Shown in pieces: positions 15,913 to 21,559 of a stretch of 24,243 nucleotides of DNA. Numbering within the stretch: the first letter of the stretch is position 1; each line of letters starts with the position of its first letter. The notes beneath the pieces were generated by a model. That model saw only the letters and a list, made by a program, of their open reading frames with translations, searched no databases and was not told the DNA's origin. Made by a program: the position numbers and the translations under genes. Origin of the DNA: JAFMIT01 sp049421205 (GTDB lineage: Bacteria; Actinomycetota; Actinomycetes; S36-B12; UBA5976); assembly GCA_049421205.1 (NCBI GenBank), contig JBMSMQ010000018.1, positions 1 through 24,243 of the forward strand. The letters are read 5' to 3'.

Positions 15913-16632
15913 GTGGACGCTGACATCAGACCATTTGAAGAACCTCAAAAACCAAGCACAAAACATCGTGCTCAACCTGTTGCGCCATCCAAAAATCACA
16001 AGAAACGAATGTCTGCACTCGAGCGTCGAGAGCAACTGTTGGAAGTTGCAAGAGAGCTCTTTGCAACCAAAGGATTCGAAGCGCTGACTGTGGAAGAGAT
16101 TGCGCTTGCAGCTGGGGTCTCGAAACCGATTATTTATGAACACTTTGGAACCTCAGACTCAACAACAGGTGCGGGTGCGAAAGAATCAATGTATGCGGTG
16201 ATTGTTGATCGGGAGATTGCGAATTTGTTGCAGACAATTGAAAAATCACTTGATGGACCACATCCAAGAATTCTGGTTGAACAAGCGGCGATGGGATTTC
16301 TCACCTACATTGAAGAGAACACAGAAGGATTTCAGATTCTGGTACGGGACTCTCCGATTGGAATGACAAGTGGTTCATTTAGTAGTTTGATTTCTGATAT
16401 TGCGATACGGGTTCAATATTTACTTGCTCGCGAATTCAAAGCCCGGAAGTTCAATCCTCGACTTGCACCACTTTATGCCCAGAGTTTGGTTGGAATGGTT
16501 GCACTCACAGGACAGTGGTGGCTTGAGACCCGTAAACCTTCGAAAGAAGAAGTTGTTGCACATCTTGTGAACCTCGCCTGGAACGGACTAGTAGCGCTAG
16601 AAGTAAAACCAGAACTCAAATCGAAGTACTAG
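15913..16632 (+). CDS. TetR/AcrR-family transcriptional regulator
   Basis: A 239-aa repressor-type protein corresponding in place and sequence character to mycobacterial Rv1019. A 35-residue polar N-terminal tail precedes the helix-turn-helix (RREQLLEVARELFATKGFEALTVEEIALAAGVSKPIIYEHF, about 38-78). The ligand-binding domain contains RDSPIGMTSGSFSSLI and QWWLETRKPSKEEVVAHLVNLAWNGL. Right after the helix-turn-helix it carries a run TSDSTTGAGA (about residues 80-89) where relatives have only a short GK/E turn before the next helix. GTG 15913 is chosen for its AGGGAGGG ribosome binding site. Its stop interlocks with the convergent TipAS gene (CTAG, 16629-16632). Confidence 0.93.
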   Translation: MDADIRPFEEPQKPSTKHRAQPVAPSKNHKKRMSALERREQLLEVARELFATKGFEALTVEEIALAAGVSKPIIYEHFGTSDSTTGAGAKESMYAVIVDREIANLLQTIEKSLDGPHPRILVEQAAMGFLTYIEENTEGFQILVRDSPIGMTSGSFSSLISDIAIRVQYLLAREFKARKFNPRLAPLYAQSLVGMVALTGQWWLETRKPSKEEVVAHLVNLAWNGLVALEVKPELKSKY

Positions 16633-16967
16633 TCAGTTAAATTTTTATCAGCCCAAATACACACAGCGTCATAGGTGAACTTACTTAATCCTTCGCCAAC
16701 GTTTTCGTAATAGTCTCGATAATCCGATGGCACGATATACATCAGAGCCAAGCTCTTATATGCACTTTTATTTGGTGTCCAGAACTTACTGACAAATTCA
16801 TAATGTGCTTTCACCATTTCTTGAACCTCAGATGAATGCGGTGAAAGCCCTGCTTTCTGTGCATCATGCATTTGGGTTGTGATGGCTTCAAACTCTTTAG
16901 TGAATTGGGCTTTTTCTTCTTCAGTATGTTGGGTAGTGAATTGTGTGGAGTGATTTTCGAATCTCAC
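16629..16967 (-). CDS. Stand-alone TipAS antibiotic-recognition-domain protein
   Basis: The 112 residues align with the TipAS domain, the drug-binding half of TipA-type MerR regulators. They have a helical start (EEEKAQFTKEFEAITTQMHDAQKAGL), then HSSEVQEMVKAHYEFVSKFWTPNKSAYKSLALMYI and DYRDYYENVGEGLSKFTYDAV. No MerR DNA-binding domain is present, and no upstream frame could supply one, since tatB occupies that place. TipAS itself sequesters thiopeptides by covalent capture on a cysteine; here the only Cys is near residue 103. The GTG at 16967 overlaps the tatB stop by 4 bases (GTGA), so it is translated together with tatB. Function is unknown. Confidence 0.85.
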   Translation of the reverse strand: MRFENHSTQFTTQHTEEEKAQFTKEFEAITTQMHDAQKAGLSPHSSEVQEMVKAHYEFVSKFWTPNKSAYKSLALMYIVPSDYRDYYENVGEGLSKFTYDAVCIWADKNLTD

Positions 16968-17242
16968 GTTGTGTCCGGATCAATAACAGAGGAAGAGCGT
17001 GGTGTCGTTGCGGGATTTTCATCAAGAATCCGTCGTGGATCGAGATCCTTCAAGTCTTTCAATGTGTCTTTATCAATCGCGGCTGCTTCCACAATAGAAG
17101 AGCGCGCCTCTGACACTTGGGAGCGAAGTTGACGAATAAATCGTGCTGCTTGTGCTGCATATTGTGGGAGTTTGTCAGGACCCAAAATGACAAGGCCAAC
17201 GATTCCTAGTAGCAGAAACTCGCCAAAGCCAATATCGAACAC
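16964..17242 (-). CDS. tatB: Sec-independent (twin-arginine) translocase subunit TatB
   Basis: A 92-aa membrane component of the Tat pathway, which exports folded proteins. The N terminus MFDIGFGEFLLLGIVGLVIL is the single membrane helix (about residues 4-20), followed by the hinge GPDKLPQYAAQAARFIRQLR and an amphipathic helix, then an acidic Pro/Ser-rich tail. TatA and TatB are hard to tell apart on sequence; the position after htrA, as in mycobacteria (Rv1223-Rv1224), favours TatB. The start GTG at 17242 lies 13 bases after htrA, with a weak GGAG/GAGG site. Its stop overlaps the TipAS gene start. Confidence 0.92.
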   Translation of the reverse strand: MFDIGFGEFLLLGIVGLVILGPDKLPQYAAQAARFIRQLRSQVSEARSSIVEAAAIDKDTLKDLKDLDPRRILDENPATTPRSSSVIDPDTT

Positions 17243-17255
17243 GACCTCGCTCCTT

Positions 17256-18422
17256 TTACTTCACAACTCGTGAGCCAAGCGTAACGCTCAATACCTTCCC
17301 GCTTTTCAACGTAACTTCGACTCGGTCTCCTGGGCGCTGGGCTCGAATTGCAACAACAAGTTCAGTGCCATCACGAATGATTCGGTCGTTGAACTTCACG
17401 ACCACATCATTTTTCTTAAGTCCCGCCTGGCGACCCGGTCCATTTGCTTCAGCACTTTCGATGCGTGCGCCTTCAGTACTTGGACTCATATCGACCATGA
17501 CCCCCAGTATTGGAATCGTGGATTGACCTGTCGCAATGATCTCTTCAGCAATTCGTTTTGCTTGGTTAATCGGAATTGCAAATCCAACACCAATAGATCC
17601 AGCTTCACCTGAAGTAAAACCTGTGGTAGCAATTGCTGAGTTCACCCCAACTACCTGACCAAGTGCGTTCACAAGAGGCCCGCCAGAGTTCCCTGGATTG
17701 ATGGCAGCATCAGTCTGAATTGCATCAATGAATGACTGTTCAGTATCTCCAACCGACACTGGACGACGTAATGCCGAAACTATGCCAGAGGTCACGGTTC
17801 CTTGTAAACCAAGTGGGGCACCAATCGCAATAACTGAATCCCCAACAACGATTCCGTCACTATTCCCAATTTGCAGCGTTGGTAAATTTGAAACGTTGAT
17901 TTTGATAACTGCCAGGTCATAATCAATATTTCTACCAACAAGATTTGCTTTATACGTTTCACCAGTTGTTAAGGTCACTTCGATAGTTCCACCATTTGCA
18001 GCAGAAGCAATGACATGTGAATTGGTGACAATATATCCATTGGAATCAACAATAAATCCTGAGCCCGATGCAGCTTCTGAGTTTCCTTGGACTGCAATAA
18101 ATACTACTGCGGGTGTGACTTTCGATGCTACATCTGCAATTGATCCATCTGGTCTGATTGACGTATCAACATCTGCTTGGACTAGTGAATAGTTCGTTGC
18201 ATTTGTACCAGGAAGCACTCGATCTGAAAGCGCAAACCCTGTGACACCACCGATTAGGCCCGAAATCAATGAAGCGCTCAGAATGATTGGCACCAGACGT
18301 GGCTTTTTCACGATTGGTGCCTCATCTTTTAATGGTTGATAACCACTTGGTAGCACAGGTTCTACCACTGTCTCTTGAATCGGTTCTGGTTGGATCTCTG
18401 GATTTTGTACATATGGAGTCAT
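17256..18422 (-). CDS. htrA: Membrane-anchored HtrA/DegP-type serine protease with PDZ domain
   Basis: Envelope quality-control protease of 388 aa. A 40-residue cytoplasmic Pro/Glu-rich tail is followed by one membrane helix (about residues 43-66). The trypsin-like domain has catalytic His136 (TNSHVIAS), Asp169 (IDYDLAVI) and Ser246 (NPGNSGGPL). The PDZ domain is at about 300-385 (GARIESAEANGPGRQAGLKKNDVVVKFN). All three catalytic residues are intact. The ATG at 18422 has no Shine-Dalgarno, so a leaderless or very short-leader transcript is possible. In mycobacteria htrA follows sigE and rseA; here the divergent neighbour is directly the O-methyltransferase-like gene. Confidence 0.95.
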   Translation of the reverse strand: MTPYVQNPEIQPEPIQETVVEPVLPSGYQPLKDEAPIVKKPRLVPIILSASLISGLIGGVTGFALSDRVLPGTNATNYSLVQADVDTSIRPDGSIADVASKVTPAVVFIAVQGNSEAASGSGFIVDSNGYIVTNSHVIASAANGGTIEVTLTTGETYKANLVGRNIDYDLAVIKINVSNLPTLQIGNSDGIVVGDSVIAIGAPLGLQGTVTSGIVSALRRPVSVGDTEQSFIDAIQTDAAINPGNSGGPLVNALGQVVGVNSAIATTGFTSGEAGSIGVGFAIPINQAKRIAEEIIATGQSTIPILGVMVDMSPSTEGARIESAEANGPGRQAGLKKNDVVVKFNDRIIRDGTELVVAIRAQRPGDRVEVTLKSGKVLSVTLGSRVVK

Positions 18423-18525
18423 AGGAATAGTGTGCCAAGAGCGGGGCGTTCAAGCGACTTTTCCAAGCATTCCTCATAGTTTGCGCATACTGTTCTGACA
18501 GTGCTCAAACATAGGGAGGTCGACT
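18423..18525. promoter_or_regulatory. Divergent promoter region of htrA and the O-methyltransferase-like gene
   Basis: The 103-base gap separates two divergent genes. For the plus gene TACTGT (18488-18493) is a -10-like hexamer, and GGGAGG (18514-18519) is its ribosome binding site. For htrA, TTGAAC followed 15-16 bases later by CACTAT/ACTATT on the minus strand is a possible promoter ending only a few bases before the ATG. A small inverted repeat ACTGT-4-ACAGT (18489-18502) overlaps the plus-strand -10. None of these is certain, and I see no GGAAC/GTT pair typical of an ECF sigma promoter. Confidence 0.35.
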
Positions 18526-19155
18526 GTGTATTTACCAAGTGAAAGCGACCTCGAATTCATTCAAAAAGTGCTCCCGAGTGAAAGTTATGTTGACGCCTTA
18601 CAAATGAGAGGTCGAGAGATTGGGATTGACGTTCCTGACGTCGTGACATTGCAACATTTGAGTTTCCTCGTGAGAATTCTCAAAGCAAAACAAATTGTCG
18701 TACTTAATCCCCTATCTCCGCTCTGGCCACTCACACTGCGTCAATCACAGTCTGAAAATTCAGCACTCACTGTGATAGAAAGTGACGTTGAAAATTGTCG
18801 CCAAATCCGTGAGACCGCACAAGGATTGAATGTAACGCTCAGGGTCATTGAAGCTAAACCAGAAGAAGTGCTTCCACGAATGTCAGAGTCTGCATATGAC
18901 ATCGCCCTGTTGGCGGGCCTTCCCGCGGATTGGACGATCTGGTTTGAAGCCGTCAATACATTGGTGAAGGAAGGTGGATTAATTGTGTTTGCTAATCCAC
19001 TTGCTCGAGGAAAAACAAGTGACTTATCACAGCGTGACACTCAAAGTATTGCCAGGAGAGGATTCATCCAAGAGGTAGCACGAGATGAACGATTTTCAGC
19101 ATTGCTATTGCCACTTGGAATTGGGCTTTTGTGTCTTGAAAAGTTGGGAGATTAA
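18526..19155 (+). CDS. O-methyltransferase-family protein lacking the SAM-binding motif (probable pseudoenzyme)
   Basis: The 209-aa product is collinear with actinobacterial class I O-methyltransferases of the Rv1220c type. It has an N-terminal helical cap, VPDVVTLQHLSFLVRILKAK, the DVENCRQIRETAQGL segment, LKEGG-like VKEGGLIVFAN, and the C-terminal DERFSALLLPLGIGLL. Yet the glycine-rich SAM motif I (normally E-(I/V)-G-T-G-x-G after the first strand) reads VVLNPLSPLWP (residues 58-68). The metal-binding FVDAD motif reads LLAGLPADW (128-136), and the DN pair of the next motif is AN (156-157). The frame is intact, and the GTG start has GGGAGG upstream, so it is still expressed. Its TAA interlocks with DUF3117 (TTAA). 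Confidence 0.8.
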   Translation: MYLPSESDLEFIQKVLPSESYVDALQMRGREIGIDVPDVVTLQHLSFLVRILKAKQIVVLNPLSPLWPLTLRQSQSENSALTVIESDVENCRQIRETAQGLNVTLRVIEAKPEEVLPRMSESAYDIALLAGLPADWTIWFEAVNTLVKEGGLIVFANPLARGKTSDLSQRDTQSIARRGFIQEVARDERFSALLLPLGIGLLCLEKLGD

Positions 19156-19346
19156 ATCGGGCGAAGTGTTGGGCCGGCAGCCGCGGCTACCCGAACCAGT
19201 TGTTCCCCGAGATCTGCAGCTTCTTCTGAGTTCAAAGCAACGACTAAACGACCGCCACCTTCGAGCGGTACTCTCATAATAATGACGCGTCCTTCTTTTG
19301 CGACCTCCATAGGTCCATCGCCGGTGCGTGGCTTCATAGCCGCCAT
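19152..19346 (-). CDS. DUF3117 small conserved protein
   Basis: A 64-aa protein of the strongly conserved actinobacterial DUF3117 family: MAAMKPRTGDGPMEVAKEGRVIIMR at the start, then VPLEGGGRLVVALNSEEAADLGEQL. The mycobacterial Rv1211 is the likely equivalent. The function is not known; the predicted fold is a small beta-sheet plus helix. I start it at the ATG at 19346, which has AAGGAG 8 bases upstream; an in-frame TTG further out at 19373 would precede that site. It is convergent with, and interlocked in its stop codon with, the O-methyltransferase-like gene, as expected from the same genomic neighbourhood in mycobacteria. Confidence 0.93.
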   Translation of the reverse strand: MAAMKPRTGDGPMEVAKEGRVIIMRVPLEGGGRLVVALNSEEAADLGEQLVRVAAAAGPTLRPI

Positions 19347-19463
19347 ATGAAACTCCTTGATTGTGGGAAGCAATTCAGTGGCTTATTATCCCCTATCGGC
19401 CTGACCTCTCAGAACCAATATCGGACAAATTGGTACATAAATACTCGGACTGAAACGATTTGC
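19347..19463 (-). promoter_or_regulatory. DUF3117 promoter region
   Basis: The 117-base spacer between the SRPBCC stop and DUF3117 holds GATAAT on the minus strand (complement of 19385-19390), a good -10-like element about 40 bases before the ATG, and the ribosome binding site AAGGAG. No convincing -35 is seen. I find no intrinsic terminator for the upstream SRPBCC gene in it. Confidence 0.4.
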
Positions 19464-19913
19464 CTAGCCCAGAACCTCTACACGAAGAGCGAACTTCTCC
19501 AAGGACTTTCGCACACCCAAGAGGAAAAAGGGACGAAGCACCCAGAAGCCCGCCCGCCCCATAATTCCAAGGGGAAGGTCAAGTACTTCTCCCCACTCGA
19601 AACTACATCGGTTCGCATCAATGTCACTAAATCGCATATACCCAATTCCACGTACGAGTTTTCCGGTGTGATCAACTTCTACATAGTGTGGTGCTTCCCA
19701 CTTTGTAATCGTCATCGTGTCCCAAAACCCAAGTGGTCCAATTCCAGTAAATGCAGCAATCTTGCCGCCAAGATATCGCGCATCACCTTCAGATTTCACA
19801 TCGACATAGGTACCGAGCATCCACTCCTTCTGACGTGGCCAGTCGGTGAGATAGTGGAATGCTTTTTCCATAGGAGCATTCACATTGATAGTTAAACTAA
19901 GTTTTACACTCAC
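19464..19913 (-). CDS. SRPBCC (START/Bet v1-like) family protein
   Basis: A 149-aa protein with the SRPBCC pattern. The first strand and helix read LSLTINVNAPMEKAFHYLTDWPRQKEWM, the middle has IGPLGFWDTMTITKWEAPHYVEVDHTG, and a long C-terminal helix (VRKSLEKFALRVE) closes the ligand cavity. This fold binds lipids or hydrophobic metabolites; the ligand here is unknown. The start is the GTG at 19913, 9 bases after the signal-peptidase stop and without a Shine-Dalgarno. It is therefore probably the last gene of the tasA-like/sipW transcript, although the functional link is unclear. Confidence 0.82.
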   Translation of the reverse strand: MSVKLSLTINVNAPMEKAFHYLTDWPRQKEWMLGTYVDVKSEGDARYLGGKIAAFTGIGPLGFWDTMTITKWEAPHYVEVDHTGKLVRGIGYMRFSDIDANRCSFEWGEVLDLPLGIMGRAGFWVLRPFFLLGVRKSLEKFALRVEVLG

Positions 19914-19922
19914 ATCATCAGG

Positions 19923-20930
19923 CTACCAAATGACGAGCTTGTTCGCATTCATTCGATTATCACCTTGGAAGTACATCAAGATTCGAGTTCCACTCGGAAT
20001 AAGTGCAGAATTACTGGATGCAAGCACTTGTGGACTCGTAACATCAAGTAACACTTCATTTTCGAGTTTTACCAAGATTCGCGCAGGTGAGATTTCAAAT
20101 ACATATTTTCTGTTTTGAGTGAGGCTTGTCGTGTATGACTTTGATGCAAGTACTGTGCTGAGTGTTCCATTACTTTGATAGGTAAAGAGTTTCAGGGCTT
20201 TTGCCACATCATCGAACTGAAGTACCCAACCACAAATTGGTCGTGAAAGCGTATTGAGGCAAGTGTGTGTGGAGATTTGAAATCCGCCAGTCACCGCATC
20301 TTTTTGAGTCATTCGTGCATCAAGATATATTTTTACCAGACTATTACTCGTGATTGAGGACTGAATAGTTCTGGTTCCGCTATTGAGGAATGTCACCCCA
20401 CTTGGTGCTGTAAAAGTAATCGACCCGGTACCACTAATGATTGACCAGGACATTGCTGGGTTTTGCCAATAACGAGCATGAGCAATTGAAGAAGTTGAAA
20501 CTTCAGATGTAAAACCTGCGTAAGAAACTTCACCCACCAATTGTCGAAATTGATAGAGAGGATTGCCTAAATTTCTGAGCACTCCAATTGCACTTCCCTG
20601 GATATCAGATTTCACTACTTTTTGCCGATCTGGAATTGGATTTGCATCCCCTTGAGTGCGGTAGCCAGATTTTGTCTTGGCGACAATCCTGTGTAAATAG
20701 AAAACGTCTCCACGGCGAAACTGGATGATGTCTCCTACTCGATACTCAGTGCGTTGCTGAAGTAGAACAACGTCTCCAGTGTGAAGTAGTGGTGACATTG
20801 AATCACTCATCACGATGGTGGTGTCATAACCGACAAGTCGTAAGGTCAGTAGAGACACGATATACAGTGCCCCTACTGACCAAACAATGATGACACTGCC
20901 TTTGAAGAGCGTGCCAATCAGGGATTTCAT
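19923..20930 (-). CDS. SipW-type (ER-type) signal peptidase I with C-terminal lectin/LamG-like extension
   Basis: A 335-aa membrane protease. One membrane segment (about residues 10-30) precedes the catalytic serine in VMSDSMSPLLHTGD (Ser44). FYLHRIVA supplies His80, where ordinary bacterial leader peptidases have lysine; this Ser-His form is the ER/archaeal/SipW type. RTQGDANPIPD contains the conserved Asp95. After about residue 145 comes a 190-residue beta-rich region (SGVTFLNSGTRTIQSS, CGWVLQFDDVAKALKLFTY, NRKYVFEISPARILVKLENEVLLDV) that resembles a concanavalin/LamG-type fold and is absent from SipW. The ATG overlaps the stop of the TasA-like gene by 4 bases, which points to that protein as the substrate. 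Confidence 0.82.
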   Translation of the reverse strand: MKSLIGTLFKGSVIIVWSVGALYIVSLLTLRLVGYDTTIVMSDSMSPLLHTGDVVLLQQRTEYRVGDIIQFRRGDVFYLHRIVAKTKSGYRTQGDANPIPDRQKVVKSDIQGSAIGVLRNLGNPLYQFRQLVGEVSYAGFTSEVSTSSIAHARYWQNPAMSWSIISGTGSITFTAPSGVTFLNSGTRTIQSSITSNSLVKIYLDARMTQKDAVTGGFQISTHTCLNTLSRPICGWVLQFDDVAKALKLFTYQSNGTLSTVLASKSYTTSLTQNRKYVFEISPARILVKLENEVLLDVTSPQVLASSNSALIPSGTRILMYFQGDNRMNANKLVIW

Positions 20931-21481
20931 GCAGTAGGAATGCTCTCAGAATCAGCCGCTAGTTCAAAGCTCAATGTTGCAGCTTGATACGGATTATCGT
21001 TCACACCTGCAAGATCTGGCCAAGTGATTTTGAAGGTGAGAACCTTGAGAGTTCCTGCTGGAATTGATGCAAGTAGAACATCGAATTCTGAAATCTTGCC
21101 GAGAAACAATTGCGTCGAATCACTATCAAGCACCTCAAGTTGCAGGACGTCATCAAGATTTACAGAACTTGGTGAAAGATTCCGACTAAAAAGTTGAACG
21201 GCACTTGCAAGGGATCCAGTGTTGGATAAACGAACTGTAGAGACTTGCGCTTGCATGTCTGGGTATGCATCCTGAATCGTAAACACAGGACTTGTAAGAA
21301 CATTGCCACTTCCATCGACGATTTGGATTCCCACGGTACCTGCGGTAGCAGTGTTTGCGCTGATGGATGTTGTGGCTGTAAAGGCTGCAAAAGTTTGCGG
21401 TATTGACCAGGCAAAGATTGCGATAACTGATGTCGTGGCGAGATAGCCAAGCCACTTACTTCGAAATTGTTGAAATTTCAT
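20927..21481 (-). CDS. TasA/camelysin-like secreted protein with SipW-dependent signal peptide
   Basis: A 184-aa exported protein. The N-terminal hydrophobic segment (about residues 12-32) ends IPQTFAAFTATTSISANTATAGTV, the pattern of SipW-cognate signal peptides (a TFA(A/Y)F(T/S) box followed by N-x-x-x-AGTV). The mature part (QDAYPDMQAQVSTVRLSNTGSLASAV, then TLKVLTFKITWPD) looks like the single beta-sandwich of TasA/CalY. In Bacillus such proteins form extracellular fibres or act as surface proteases; here the function is inferred only by analogy. The ATG at 21481 has a strong AAGGAGGA site. Its stop overlaps the SipW-type peptidase start (ATGA). Confidence 0.8.
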   Translation of the reverse strand: MKFQQFRSKWLGYLATTSVIAIFAWSIPQTFAAFTATTSISANTATAGTVGIQIVDGSGNVLTSPVFTIQDAYPDMQAQVSTVRLSNTGSLASAVQLFSRNLSPSSVNLDDVLQLEVLDSDSTQLFLGKISEFDVLLASIPAGTLKVLTFKITWPDLAGVNDNPYQAATLSFELAADSESIPTA

Positions 21482-21559
21482 ATTCCTCCTTAGGGTGGAG
21501 AAATACTTTTCACATCAAATTACGAAATGCTCGCTTCACCTTCACAGGTGATGCACATC
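21482..21559 (-). promoter_or_regulatory. Leader of the TasA-like/sipW gene pair
   Basis: The 78-base spacer after the GH25 stop ends in the strongest ribosome binding site of the cluster (AAGGAGGA). It contains a 6-bp stem TCACCT/AGGTGA (21536-21551) without a following T run, so it is not a clear terminator. AT-rich TATTTC- and GTAATT-like hexamers could be a promoter, but none is convincing. Confidence 0.25.

Noticed and set aside
15868..16143. Open frame of 91 codons on the minus strand across the start of the TetR gene
   Set aside because: It is antisense to a well-supported TetR gene, has no recognisable motif, and would cover the region needed for tRNA-Gln promotion.
18489..18502. Inverted repeat ACTGT-4-ACAGT as a regulator binding site
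   Set aside because: Five-base arms are expected by chance in a window of this size, and it matches no known operator; kept only as a remark on the divergent promoter region.
21536..21551. Small hairpin TCACCT/AGGTGA after the GH25 gene as a terminator
   Set aside because: Only 6 bp with no T run on the minus strand; could be chance, so not called.
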